From: UBA3210 sp963610315
GTDB taxonomy: Bacteria > Bacillota_I > Bacilli_A > RFN20 > CAG-449
Assembly (NCBI GenBank): GCA_963610315.1
Contig: CAVDMV010000001.1
Span: forward strand, 62,001-126,000
Direction of reading: 5' to 3'
Length of the DNA stretch: 64,000 bases
The notes under the pieces were generated by a model that ran no database searches, had not been told where the DNA came from, and saw only the letters and a list, made by a program, of their open reading frames with translations. The position numbers and the translations under genes are program-made. Every line of letters starts with the position of its first letter. Positions within the stretch are counted from its first letter, which is position 1. Shown here piece by piece: positions 37,117 through 46,295 of the stretch.

Positions 37117-37410
37117 TTATTTTATTTTTATATATTTTGGATAACTCTCTTGTATAGTTTGTAATTGAATAATAATTACTTCGAGAACTTTAAGTGATTC
37201 ACTTTGTTCTTTAAGAATTACTTTAGCGTATCCACTTTCTAAAGTAACACTTACAATGTCATCTTTATTAAATGCATTGAAACCACCGGTAACTATACTT
37301 GATACTCCGGCACAGATAAGATCTTGGCCAGATTCGGCAAATCCTGCATGTCCTTTTACTTCAAGTCCATAAGGTTTACCATCATGCGAAATCACATTAA
37401 CTTGGATCAT
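37117..37410 (-). CDS. prp: Ribosomal-processing cysteine protease Prp
   Basis: A 97-residue cysteine protease (YsxB family) that cleaves the N-terminal extension of L27. The catalytic pair is His21 in GHAGFA and Cys33 in DLICAGVSS. It sits between rplU and rpmA, its invariant location. No clear ribosome binding site is visible; the ATG lies five bases after the rplU stop, suggesting coupled translation. Confidence 0.95.
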   Translation of the reverse strand: MIQVNVISHDGKPYGLEVKGHAGFAESGQDLICAGVSSIVTGGFNAFNKDDIVSVTLESGYAKVILKEQSESLKVLEVIIIQLQTIQESYPKYIKIK

Positions 37411-37415
37411 ATTAA

Positions 37416-37724
37416 TTAAGCATTAATTGATTCGATTGTTAAACATGTGTATGGTTGACGATGACCTTGTTTTCTACGATAGTTAGCTTTGCTCTTATAT
37501 TTGAAAACTAAGATTTTCTTTTGTTTGTCTTGTTTTTCAACTTTAGCAACTACTGTAGCACCTTGAACATATGGTGTACCAACGCTAGTCTTATCACCTG
37601 AAACAAGTAATACTTTGTCGAAAGTATATTCAGCACCTGCTTCAACATCTAACTTTTCAGTAAAGATTTTTTGACCAACTTCAACTTTAATTTGCTTTCC
37701 GCCAGTTTCGATAATTGCGTACAT
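37416..37724 (-). CDS. rplU: Ribosomal protein L21
   Basis: A 102-residue 23S rRNA-binding protein. The N-terminus MYAIIETGGKQIKVEVGQ and the C-terminal KYKSKANYRRKQGHRQPYTCLTI are typical. AGGAGG lies 11 bases before the ATG. It is the first gene behind an L21-type leader. Confidence 0.98.
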   Translation of the reverse strand: MYAIIETGGKQIKVEVGQKIFTEKLDVEAGAEYTFDKVLLVSGDKTSVGTPYVQGATVVAKVEKQDKQKKILVFKYKSKANYRRKQGHRQPYTCLTIESINA

Positions 37725-37735
37725 AAATTTCGTTA

Positions 37736-37835
37736 CCTCCTATTTTCTATAGACTTAGACTCGCTTTAAAGGTAGATTTTGACATCTTTAAAAAGACCTT
37801 TTCAATGCGGTTGAGGCCCTCTATAAGGCGACAAC
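37736..37835 (-). promoter_or_regulatory. L21-type ribosomal protein leader
   Basis: The 5' UTR of rplU holds a GC-rich structured segment with GAGGGCCTCAACCGCATTG (about 37804-37822), which resembles the L21 leader family of Bacillota. Such leaders are thought to bind the ribosomal protein and control the operon. The match is from memory of the motif, without a covariance search. Confidence 0.6.
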
Positions 37836-37841
37836 ATATAT

Positions 37842-37870
37842 AAAATATCAAAAATAAAACATTAATTCAA
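37842..37870 (-). promoter_or_regulatory. Probable promoter of rplU-prp-rpmA
   Basis: TTGAAT with TATTTT at 17 bases on the minus strand. The following TTTATATA offers alternative -10 positions. Confidence 0.4.
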
Positions 37871-37895
37871 TAAAATATTTCATCTTTTCAATTTT

Positions 37896-39377
37896 TTAGT
37901 TAAGAATAGAGAGTAAATTAATTAAAAGTTCTTTACTAGTAACAATTAGAATAATATTTTCTCTCGCTCTAGTTAAGCCTTGATATAACATCTTGACGAT
38001 AGGATATTTAGTGTCTTCTATCTCTTTTCCTTTTAATTCTCCATCTTCATAATAAAAATAAGAATTTAAAATCATCACAACTTTTTGAAAGTCTTGTCCG
38101 ACTACTTCATTTGAATCTAAAATATTTAAATTATCTTCTAAGCTAGCATTCATTTGTTTAATAGGATAACGAATAAATGTATAATCTAACTTATTTAATT
38201 CTAATGCTCTTTTTATAGCCTTCTTTTCATTAGGTTCATAAATTATTGAGCAACTGTCCTTAAGAGGAATATCTTTATTAAAATTATTTAAGTTAAAGAC
38301 GCAATCGATAAAAGAAATTACTTCTACATTTGATCTAATTTTATTAGTTAAACGATAATGTGTCTCTTTAGTTTCTTGAAGAATTAATGAAATGACCTTT
38401 TTGGCATTTTCACTATTAAAGATTACTTGATTCGCGTCATAAGAAAATATGCATCTCTTACGATTATCTTTTATATATTGAACAATTTTAAAGAATTTTT
38501 CATAAGGATAAATTCTTTGCGTTTCATCAAAGAAAATATAATCATATTTATCGAGAGTTTTTAAAGATACTTTATTTAATTCTTTAATCGTTAAATTTTC
38601 AATTTTTTCATTTAAAATTCTATGTCCTTCGCTTAATGCTTCAACATTAATAATTAATACTTTACCTTTAAATGAAAAATCATAAGCTAAATCATATAGA
38701 AGCAATGTTTTACCAGTTCCAGGTGAACCTGTTAAAGCAAAAACATTACGTTTATTTTGCTTAATTAAATCTTTTATCTTCTTTTTAATATCTCTTTGAT
38801 GAGGAGTTAAAATGTATTTTCCTTCAATGAATTTCTCATTATTATTTAATGGAGAAACTAAAATATTCTTTGGATTATAAATTTCATCTAAATTGACTGA
38901 TTGATCAACTGGTAATTTTAAATATTCTAAAAGTTCTTCTTTAGTCGATTCAACAAGTGTCTTATCTACTAATTTATATAATTTATTTACAACACTTTTA
39001 TAAGTAAAATGAACTGCATGTTTTTTGCCGATAACATTAGTAAAATAACGGTTTTGTTTTAATTGATCTAGTACCTTATTTAAAGATATATCTCCGCTTT
39101 TAAGTTCGATATTAATTATTGTATCAGAAGTTATTTTTAATAAATCCATCTCTTTATTTAAATGTGGAACAACATAGCCAAAAATAAAACCTTCTACTAA
39201 AGAACAATTATCATTAATGCCTAAGAATTTTAATAATTTTTCGATATCTAAAATTTCATTATGATGATATTCACGTCCAGGATAAAAAGAACATAAATAA
39301 GAAACATAATTCTTAGAAATATCTTCTTCTTTTGAAAGTTTTACTAAATCATATAAAGATACTAATTTATAAGCCAT
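37896..39377 (-). CDS. PD-(D/E)XK-like nuclease fused to a DUF2075 superfamily 1 helicase
   Basis: A 493-residue protein with two visible parts. The N-terminal 150 residues hold Glu62, Asp78, Glu91-x-Lys93 and Gln105 with predicted beta-strands between them, the arrangement of a PD-(D/E)XK nuclease. From about residue 190 it is a helicase: TPHQRDI, Walker A GSPGTGKT (217-224), Walker B IFFDETQRI, and motif VI QGLTRARENIILIV. The C-terminal part is DUF2075-like. Its task is unknown; DNA or RNA cleavage coupled to unwinding is inferred. It starts 8 bases after dnaI. Confidence 0.7.
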   Translation of the reverse strand: MAYKLVSLYDLVKLSKEEDISKNYVSYLCSFYPGREYHHNEILDIEKLLKFLGINDNCSLVEGFIFGYVVPHLNKEMDLLKITSDTIINIELKSGDISLNKVLDQLKQNRYFTNVIGKKHAVHFTYKSVVNKLYKLVDKTLVESTKEELLEYLKLPVDQSVNLDEIYNPKNILVSPLNNNEKFIEGKYILTPHQRDIKKKIKDLIKQNKRNVFALTGSPGTGKTLLLYDLAYDFSFKGKVLIINVEALSEGHRILNEKIENLTIKELNKVSLKTLDKYDYIFFDETQRIYPYEKFFKIVQYIKDNRKRCIFSYDANQVIFNSENAKKVISLILQETKETHYRLTNKIRSNVEVISFIDCVFNLNNFNKDIPLKDSCSIIYEPNEKKAIKRALELNKLDYTFIRYPIKQMNASLEDNLNILDSNEVVGQDFQKVVMILNSYFYYEDGELKGKEIEDTKYPIVKMLYQGLTRARENIILIVTSKELLINLLSILN

Positions 39378-39385
39378 AATTTCAC

Positions 39386-40300
39386 CTACTTATTCAATGA
39401 ACAAAGTGCGATTGGACTTGTTTTTAAATAAAATATTTCATTTTTATTCACTATTTCATTATATATATCTTTATTTGCTTTTGAAGCCCCGGCATTATTT
39501 AAAGCTTCCATCGGCGATTTATTAGAAACATAAAAAGTTAATAAACCTAATTCGTTTCTTTTCTTAATAAGTGGTAAGATAATATCAGTTTTAATATTTG
39601 AATACATGCTTTCAAGCATAAAATTATCTAAGAATAAATATTTTACTTTGGTCAACATTTCAAAATCAAATTCATAATTAGCCTTATTAAAACGATAATT
39701 ATCTGATAAATCTTTAAAAAATCCTGAACAATCAATATAAGAAATATATTCATCTTTTAATGATAATGATAAGGATTTAGAAAAAACAGACATCATAAAA
39801 GTTTTGCCAATTCCATCTTCTCCATAAAGATAAATTCCTTTATTTAATTCAATTCCTTTAGCGATTTTTGCCATCTTAGTCACAACTTTAGTTCGATCAC
39901 TAGCAAAATAATTTAATAATTCTTTTAAAGGATAATTAAAATAGCTTTTATCAGTTTCACAAATGATGAATTTAGAAACGACGTTATCGTTTTCTAATTT
40001 AAAATTACAACGAGAAATAATTTCTTCTAATTTATTTTTCTTGTCATCGTAATAAAGTTTTAAAATAAAACCACCTTTTGAACAAGAATTTAACCCTTGG
40101 CAATTTTTACATTTTTCTTTATCTTTCATGACACGAGAAAAATAAGAAACATTTTTATAGACAAATTCTTCATTTAATGAATTCGCTTTAATAAAGTCAA
40201 ACATCTCTTTATTTTCATAAACTTTTTTAAATGTTTCTTTTTTTATCTTTTCTATTTCATCATAGTCGAGATGAATAATGTCATCAATATTTACACTCAT
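39386..40300 (-). CDS. dnaI: Primosomal helicase loader DnaI
   Basis: A 304-residue AAA+ protein that loads the replicative helicase. The N-terminal region contains a zinc-type cluster, CKNCQGLNSCSKG. The C-terminal ATPase has Walker A GEDGIGKT and Walker B YLFLDNF. GAGGG precedes the ATG, which follows dnaB by one base. The dnaB-dnaI pairing is characteristic of Bacillota. Confidence 0.92.
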   Translation of the reverse strand: MSVNIDDIIHLDYDEIEKIKKETFKKVYENKEMFDFIKANSLNEEFVYKNVSYFSRVMKDKEKCKNCQGLNSCSKGGFILKLYYDDKKNKLEEIISRCNFKLENDNVVSKFIICETDKSYFNYPLKELLNYFASDRTKVVTKMAKIAKGIELNKGIYLYGEDGIGKTFMMSVFSKSLSLSLKDEYISYIDCSGFFKDLSDNYRFNKANYEFDFEMLTKVKYLFLDNFMLESMYSNIKTDIILPLIKKRNELGLLTFYVSNKSPMEALNNAGASKANKDIYNEIVNKNEIFYLKTSPIALCSLNK

Positions 40301-40301
40301 A

Positions 40302-41516
40302 CTATAATCCCTCGATTAAGGAAGATAAATCTTCTTTAGTCACATTTTCTTCACTTTCTTCAGTTTGAGAAGGAATATCAACATCGATTTTTTTACGACG
40401 AGAATTTTGTTTTAAATAATTCATCGCATCTAAGGTAGAAGAAATACCTTCTCTATTTAAACTCGCAGCAATTTTAGTAACATAAGTACGAGATAATTGG
40501 TTATTATTTCTTTCTAGGCAATAATCGATAAGGACATTTATAACTGAAGAATTTAAACCATAACTTTCATTTAATTCAGTAATAAGTTTGACGTCACTAG
40601 GTGAAACTGCCCCGTTATTTTGTTTAATCTTTAAATAATCTAAAGCAGAATAAGTTTGCATCATTTCGACTTTTTTACCCATTTTACTAGTTGAACTATA
40701 TGCGATATTATTTGAACCATTTTTTCTTAAAACTTGGTATGATTTATCTTTTACACACAAATCTTTAACCATGTCGTAATCAATTTTTTCTTTTTCATCA
40801 GGTCGATATGATTGAGAAACATAATCTCCCATAATGTCTTCATTAACGCCGTAAAGTAAGGCGAGTTCAGAGATTTTTTTCATATCGCTTTTCTTAATAG
40901 CTTTAGGTAAAATATTTAAATTTTCTAGAGAAGATAAGAATTTTGCATTATCAAATCCTTTTGATACATCGATAACTTTTCTACCATATCCTCCGACAAT
41001 ATTAAGAGTAGAAGAATAAACATCTTCATCTAAAGAAGACTTAAATACATCATTAAAAGATGCACTTATTTCATTATAGCCATCTAAATCGAGCTTTTTA
41101 GTTTTATATCTTCTTAAATATTGTTGAACTTTCTTTTCACCAATACGAGAAATTAATAAACCTTTAAAAAGAATATCATCAAAGAATTCTTTTGGTGTTT
41201 TAGGCGCGTATAAAACGAATTTTAAAAATGATTGGCCTTTATCTTTTTTATAATAAGTTCTAATTAGACCAATACCTTCTAATTTATTTTTCGCTTCAGT
41301 TAAAATAGTAATATCGATGCCCATTTCTAAAAGAAGGTCTTCTAAAGATGCAATATCACTTTTCTTTTTATAATCAGCATATAGAGTTAGATATAAAGAT
41401 ATCGCGTGACTACCGACAATAGGTTGATAAAGCATAGTTAAAGTATCGTGATCAAAATCACTAATAATCGAATTTAAATATACTTCATAAAAATCTTCTT
41501 TGTTTAAATAAATCAT
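40302..41516 (-). CDS. dnaB: Replication initiation and membrane attachment protein DnaB
   Basis: A 404-residue Bacillota-type DnaB (helicase co-loader, unrelated in sequence to E. coli DnaB). An N-terminal winged-helix region (about 1-110) is followed by DnaD/DnaB_2-type segments, the second around LDYLKIKQNNGAVSPSDVKLITELNESYGL near residue 295. A basic, charged C-terminal tail follows. It works with DnaD and DnaI to load the replicative helicase at oriC and at stalled forks. AGGTGA precedes the ATG. It heads the dnaB-dnaI-nuclease/helicase operon. Confidence 0.9.
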   Translation of the reverse strand: MIYLNKEDFYEVYLNSIISDFDHDTLTMLYQPIVGSHAISLYLTLYADYKKKSDIASLEDLLLEMGIDITILTEAKNKLEGIGLIRTYYKKDKGQSFLKFVLYAPKTPKEFFDDILFKGLLISRIGEKKVQQYLRRYKTKKLDLDGYNEISASFNDVFKSSLDEDVYSSTLNIVGGYGRKVIDVSKGFDNAKFLSSLENLNILPKAIKKSDMKKISELALLYGVNEDIMGDYVSQSYRPDEKEKIDYDMVKDLCVKDKSYQVLRKNGSNNIAYSSTSKMGKKVEMMQTYSALDYLKIKQNNGAVSPSDVKLITELNESYGLNSSVINVLIDYCLERNNNQLSRTYVTKIAASLNREGISSTLDAMNYLKQNSRRKKIDVDIPSQTEESEENVTKEDLSSLIEGL

Positions 41517-41645
41517 AATGTCACCTACTTAGATTATCTTACAATTTTACATCAATAAATAAAAGAATATTTTTAAATTATGAAACATTAAAATTAAAAT
41601 GTAAGCCCTTAGATTTATTATTTTCGAAAAAAGATAATTTTATTC

Positions 41646-41669
41646 TTTTCTATTAATAGAAAATATAAT
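41646..41669 (+). promoter_or_regulatory. pyk promoter -10 with adjoining 18-bp palindrome
   Basis: A perfect 18-base palindrome (41646-41663, TTTTCTATT then its complement) abuts a consensus TATAAT (41664-41669). The palindrome would occupy the spacer of the promoter, a classic place for a repressor or activator site. No consensus -35 is seen. Confidence 0.5.
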
Positions 41670-41719
41670 AGAATGTTTAAGTATTTTGTTTAAAAATATA
41701 AATGAAAAAGAGGTTTTAT

Positions 41720-43174
41720 ATGAATATTACAAAAAAGACAAAAGTTGTATGTACAATTGGTCCTGCAAGTGATACTTATGAAAAATGTTTAGAATTATAT
41801 CACGCAGGTATGAACGTTATGAGAATGAATTTCTCACATGGTTCTTATGAAGAACACGGCAAAAAAGTCGCAATTGCAAAAAAATTATGGGAAAACGATA
41901 AAATTATCATGCCTTTAATGTTAGATACTAAAGGTCCTGAAATTCGTACTCATTTATTTAAAGATGGTAAAGCTAAATTCGAAACTAATTCAATCGTAAG
42001 AGTTTCTATGACAGAAGTTTTAGGTGATTCAACTCACTTCTCTGTTACTTATCCAGGCTTATATGATGACTGTGAAGTTGGCCAACACATCAAATTAGAC
42101 GACGGTAATATCACATTCGTCATCGAAGAAAAAGACGAAAAGAAGAAAGAATTAGTTTGTAGAGCATTAAATCACCATGAAGTTAAAGATAGACGTGGTG
42201 TCAACTGCCCAGAAACTGAAATTCAAATGCCATATATTTCTGAAAAGGATTATAATGATATTGTATGGGGAACTAAACAAGAAGAAGTTGCTTATATTGC
42301 AGCATCATTTGTTAGAGATGCGAACGATGTCTTAGACATTAGAAAGATCTTAGTTGAAAACGGTCGTTCAGATATTAAGATCATTTCAAAAATTGAAAAC
42401 CCATTAGCAGTTAAAAACATCGACGATATCTTAAAAGTAACTGATGCAATCATGGTCGCTCGTGGTGACTTAGGGGTTGAAATTCCAGCAGAAGATGTTC
42501 CAGTAGTTCAAAAATTATTAATTGAAAAATGTAGAATCGCTGGTAAACCAGTCATTACTGCAACTCAAATGTTAGACTCAATGAAGACTAACCCAAACCC
42601 TACTAGAGCGGAAGTTTCTGACGTTGCTAATGCAGTTTCTTCAGGTACTGATGCAGTTATGTTATCAGCTGAATCTGCAAGTGGTGAATATCCAGTTGAA
42701 GCAGCTTCAATGCAAGCTAAGATTTCAGCAAAAATGGAAAAATATCTTCCATATGCTCATTTAGCTAATGAAGCTTTCGAAACATCAAATAAAAACAATA
42801 ACGATGCTATTTCTAACGCAGTCGCTACAACAGCGATCTTAATCGATGCAAAATTAATTGTTGTTCTTGCTGAAACTGATGAAGCTATTTCACGTTTATC
42901 AAAAGCTAGACCATGCTGCCCAATCTTATCTGTATCTAATGATATGAAGATTTGTAGAAGTTCGACATTAATGTGGGGTGTTTATCCAACTTACATTCCT
43001 TTCATTCCTCAATTAATTGAAGAAATGGAAGTATTCGCACTTTTCAAAGCTAGAGAACTTGGTATCCCTGCAGGAAGTAATATCATTTTAACTGGTGGTA
43101 CTCCAACAGGTTCTAACAAAACTAACTTCATGAAGATTATCCGTACAAGAGAATTCAAAGAAATGGAGGACTAA
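41720..43174 (+). CDS. pyk: Pyruvate kinase
   Basis: A 484-residue glycolytic enzyme that makes pyruvate and ATP. The N-terminus KTKVVCTIGPAS, the MVARGDLGVEIPAE active-site loop and TATQMLDSM are diagnostic. The length is that of the ordinary form without the extra C-terminal PEP-utiliser-like domain of Bacillus. The start is placed at the ATG at 41720-41722, preceded by AGAGG; an in-frame ATG at 41702 has no site of its own. It is followed two bases later by the ROK kinase gene. Confidence 0.97.
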   Translation: MNITKKTKVVCTIGPASDTYEKCLELYHAGMNVMRMNFSHGSYEEHGKKVAIAKKLWENDKIIMPLMLDTKGPEIRTHLFKDGKAKFETNSIVRVSMTEVLGDSTHFSVTYPGLYDDCEVGQHIKLDDGNITFVIEEKDEKKKELVCRALNHHEVKDRRGVNCPETEIQMPYISEKDYNDIVWGTKQEEVAYIAASFVRDANDVLDIRKILVENGRSDIKIISKIENPLAVKNIDDILKVTDAIMVARGDLGVEIPAEDVPVVQKLLIEKCRIAGKPVITATQMLDSMKTNPNPTRAEVSDVANAVSSGTDAVMLSAESASGEYPVEAASMQAKISAKMEKYLPYAHLANEAFETSNKNNNDAISNAVATTAILIDAKLIVVLAETDEAISRLSKARPCCPILSVSNDMKICRSSTLMWGVYPTYIPFIPQLIEEMEVFALFKARELGIPAGSNIILTGGTPTGSNKTNFMKIIRTREFKEMED

Positions 43175-43176
43175 TT

Positions 43177-44037
43177 ATGGAATATGTCATATCAATTGAC
43201 TTAGGGGGAACAAATTTAAGGATCGCAGTAGTATCTGAATCATTAGAGATTGTTGACGTCGTAAGAGAATCAACAACTAAAAATGATAAAGATAAATTAT
43301 TCGAACAAATTTGTCGAATGATCGATTCATTACCATATGAAAAATATGGTGTAAAAAAAGTTGGTATTTCCGCCTGCGGATTAATTGATGGTGATCATAT
43401 TACATTATTACCTAACTTAAATATAAAAGACTTCGATTTAAATAAAAGATTAGAAGAAAAATATGGTTTTAAAGTTAATATTAGAAACGATGCAAATTGC
43501 ACTGCTCTAGCAGAAGCAAGTTTTGGATCAACTAAAGACGTTAAAGATTCATATTTTATCACAATATCAACTGGTATCGGAGGATGCTTAATTCACAATT
43601 CAAATATGGTTAATTTACCATTTGAAATTGGTCACATACTCGTTCATTATAAAAATGGTTATGAAGAATTTGAAAAATTATGCTCTGGAACTGGTATGGA
43701 AAATTTAGCCCGTAGTTATGGACTAGAAGTAACAGGATGTAAAGACTTCTTTTCTAAAGTTGAACAAAATGAAAAATTAGCTTTAGAAATCTTAGATATA
43801 TGGGAAGAAATGGTCGCGGTATTTATCGCGAATACCCAAATGGAATTTAATGTTGATAAATTCTGTCTTTCCGGAGGAGTAATGAAATCCTCAAAATATT
43901 TTATTAAAGAAGTTGAAGAAAAAGCCAATAAAATCATTAAGAATTATCCATTAAAAGAAATTAAAATCGTTCTTGCTGAAATGGATCAAGACGCTGGATT
44001 ATTCGGCGGAGTCGCAGTCGCATTAAAAATTAAATAA
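43177..44037 (+). CDS. ROK family sugar kinase (glucokinase-like)
   Basis: A 286-residue kinase with the ATP phosphate motif DLGGTNLRIAV near residue 7, the catalytic region RNDANCTALAEASFG and the FEIGH motif. The zinc-binding CxCGxxGCxE segment that usually follows FEIGH is missing; that place reads ILVHYKNGYEEFEKLCSGTG. ROK enzymes phosphorylate glucose, N-acetylmannosamine or related sugars. Coupling to pyk supports a glycolytic kinase, but the sugar is uncertain. The ATG follows the pyk stop by two bases with GGAGG within pyk. Confidence 0.82.
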   Translation: MEYVISIDLGGTNLRIAVVSESLEIVDVVRESTTKNDKDKLFEQICRMIDSLPYEKYGVKKVGISACGLIDGDHITLLPNLNIKDFDLNKRLEEKYGFKVNIRNDANCTALAEASFGSTKDVKDSYFITISTGIGGCLIHNSNMVNLPFEIGHILVHYKNGYEEFEKLCSGTGMENLARSYGLEVTGCKDFFSKVEQNEKLALEILDIWEEMVAVFIANTQMEFNVDKFCLSGGVMKSSKYFIKEVEEKANKIIKNYPLKEIKIVLAEMDQDAGLFGGVAVALKIK

Positions 44038-44046
44038 GGATGAAAG

Positions 44047-44072
44047 ACATCACAATTTGTGATGTTTTTCTT
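44047..44072 (+). terminator. Intrinsic terminator of pyk-ROK
   Basis: An 8-bp perfect stem (44047-44054 with 44058-44065) with a 3-base loop runs into TTTTTCTTT. Confidence 0.85.
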
Positions 44073-44092
44073 TACGAATTTTCATAATTTTA

Positions 44093-44121
44093 TTGTAATA
44101 TTTTTTCTAGAATCTTATAAT
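44093..44121 (+). promoter_or_regulatory. Promoter of the thrS T-box transcript
   Basis: TTGTAA and TATAAT are separated by exactly 17 bases. Confidence 0.65.
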
Positions 44122-44127
44122 CTAAGA

Positions 44128-44332
44128 GGTTATGAAAAAGACATGCTTATAGAAAACTTTTTAGAGAGAGCTAGCTGGTGAAAATGCTCACAAAACTATA
44201 AGAACTACTTTGGAGCCTTCTAGAAATAGACGTTTATCGCGTTAAGATTATGAATTAAGAGTATATCGATAATCGATATAAACTAAGGTGGTACCGCGAA
44301 TTAACGTCCTTATTTAGAGGATGTTTTTTTTA
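44128..44332 (+). promoter_or_regulatory. T-box riboswitch leader of thrS
   Basis: The T-box motif AAGGTGGTACCGCGAA lies at 44285-44300. A terminator hairpin (44303-44310 with 44318-44325) with eight T follows. Stem I features AGAGAGAGCTAGCTGGTGAAAATGCT are present. The specifier region GAACTACTTTGG offers ACT, a threonine codon, matching thrS. Confidence 0.92.
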
Positions 44333-44348
44333 TTTTAAGGAGGAAATT

Positions 44349-46250
44349 ATGAAACTAACATGTTTAGATGGAAAAGTTATTGAAGCTAGTGAAGGTCAAT
44401 CAGGCTTAGATGTCGCAAAGAGTATTTCACTATCACTCGCTAAATCTTCAATTGCTTATTCATTAAATGGTAAAGTCTACGATTTAAATAGACCTATCCA
44501 AGAAGATGGTGAATTCATCTTAATTAAGCAAGGCGATAAAGAAAGTTATGATGTATTAAATCATTCTACATCTCACTTACTCGCTCAAGCAATTCACAAA
44601 TTATATCCAGATGCAAAATTTGGTTTTGGTCCAAGTATCGATGAAGGATTCTATTATGATATCGATTTCTCTTCCCCTATTACTGATGCAGATTTTCCTA
44701 AGATTGAAAAAGAAATGGCAAAACTTGCTTCTGCAGGTAATCCAATCGTAAGAGAAGAAGTAACTAAAGAAGAAGCTTTAGAATTATTTAAAGATAATCC
44801 ATATAAAATCGAATTAATTAACGGTATTGAAGGTTCTATTACTATCTACCGTCAAGGTGATTTCTTCGATTTATGTGCTGGTCCACACTTAGAAAAAACT
44901 TCTCAAATTAAGCATTTCAAATTATTATCTCTCGCGGGAGCTTATTGGAGAGGCGATGTTAAAAACAAACAATTAACAAGAATCTATGGTACTTCATGGT
45001 GGTCAAAAGAAGAATTAGATAAACACCTTTTAGATCTTGAAGAACGTAAGAAAAGAGATCATAAGAAAATCGGTAAAGATTTAGGTTTATTCATGATTTC
45101 TGAATTTGGTCCAGGTGAACCATTCTGGCTACCAAATGGTTACACATTAAGAAGAACTCTTGAAAATTTCTGGTTAGAATATCATAAGAAGAATGGCTAT
45201 TTAGTTATTGAAACACCTATTATGTTATCTAGAACATTATGGGAAACTTCTGGTCACTGGGATCACTACCAAGAAGATATGTATACTTTAAAAGTAGATG
45301 AACAAGACTTCGCGATTAAACCAATGAACTGTCCAGGAGCTATCTTAGTTTATAAGAATTCTTTACACTCTTATAAAGAATTACCATTAAGATATGCAGA
45401 ATTAGGTCACGTCCATAGAAATGAAGCTTCTGGTGCTTTAAATGGTTTATTTAGAGTTAGATCATTCCACCAAGATGATGCTCATACATTATTAATGGAA
45501 GAACAAATTGGTGATGAAATCCAAAGAATCATTAAGATTTATGACTATATGTATTCTTTATTTGGACTAGATTATTCAATTGAATTATCTACTCGTCCAG
45601 AAGATAACTTTATCGGTGATATTGAAGTTTGGGATAAAGCAGAAGATGATTTAAAGAAAGCTTGTTTAGCGACAGGTAAATCATTTAAGATTAATCCAGG
45701 GGATGGAGCATTCTACGGACCAAAACTTGACTTCAAATTAAAAGATTCAATGAACAGAATTTGGCAATGTGGTACAGTTCAATTAGATATGCAACTTCCA
45801 GGAAGATTTGATTGTACATATATCGATAAAGATGGTAATAAGAAAACTCCTATTATGATTCATAGAGCTTGCTTTGGTTCTATTGAAAGATTCATCGGTA
45901 TTATTACCGAAAACTTCGCAGGTCAATTCCCTACTTGGTTAGCGCCAGTTCAAATTAACTTACTTCCTGTTGCTCCAGTTCATAATGAATACGCATATAA
46001 AGTAAAAGAAGAATTAGAAGCATTAGGTTTAAGAGTAACACTTGATGATTCTAATGAAAAACTTGGTTATAGATTAAGAAATTCTTCATTATTAAAAACT
46101 CCTTATACTGTAGTTATTGGTGATAAAGAAGTTGAAAATAATTCTTTAACATATCGTATCATTGGTTCAACTGAACAAGTTTCTGTTTCTAAAGAAGAAT
46201 TCATTAAGAAAGTTCTTGATGAAGTTAAAACAAAAGCTTTAAGAAAATAA
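44349..46250 (+). CDS. thrS: Threonyl-tRNA synthetase
   Basis: A 633-residue class II synthetase. It has an N-terminal TGS domain (1-60), the editing domain with HSTSHLLAQAIH and the zinc-site Cys in MNCPGA. Motif 2 is around HRNEASGALNGLFRVRSFHQDDAH, and a C-terminal anticodon-binding domain ends the protein. The length and layout are standard. AAGGAGG precedes the ATG. Confidence 0.98.
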   Translation: MKLTCLDGKVIEASEGQSGLDVAKSISLSLAKSSIAYSLNGKVYDLNRPIQEDGEFILIKQGDKESYDVLNHSTSHLLAQAIHKLYPDAKFGFGPSIDEGFYYDIDFSSPITDADFPKIEKEMAKLASAGNPIVREEVTKEEALELFKDNPYKIELINGIEGSITIYRQGDFFDLCAGPHLEKTSQIKHFKLLSLAGAYWRGDVKNKQLTRIYGTSWWSKEELDKHLLDLEERKKRDHKKIGKDLGLFMISEFGPGEPFWLPNGYTLRRTLENFWLEYHKKNGYLVIETPIMLSRTLWETSGHWDHYQEDMYTLKVDEQDFAIKPMNCPGAILVYKNSLHSYKELPLRYAELGHVHRNEASGALNGLFRVRSFHQDDAHTLLMEEQIGDEIQRIIKIYDYMYSLFGLDYSIELSTRPEDNFIGDIEVWDKAEDDLKKACLATGKSFKINPGDGAFYGPKLDFKLKDSMNRIWQCGTVQLDMQLPGRFDCTYIDKDGNKKTPIMIHRACFGSIERFIGIITENFAGQFPTWLAPVQINLLPVAPVHNEYAYKVKEELEALGLRVTLDDSNEKLGYRLRNSSLLKTPYTVVIGDKEVENNSLTYRIIGSTEQVSVSKEEFIKKVLDEVKTKALRK

Positions 46251-46251
46251 G

Positions 46252-46288
46252 CAAAATAAAACTAGGAATTTCAAAATTCCTAGTTTTT
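46252..46288. terminator. Bidirectional terminator between thrS and the BspA-like lipoprotein gene
   Basis: A 10-bp perfect stem (46261-46270 with 46275-46284) has T-runs on both strands: TTTTT on the plus side and TTTTATTTT on the minus side. Confidence 0.85.
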
Positions 46289-46295
46289 AATTTAC

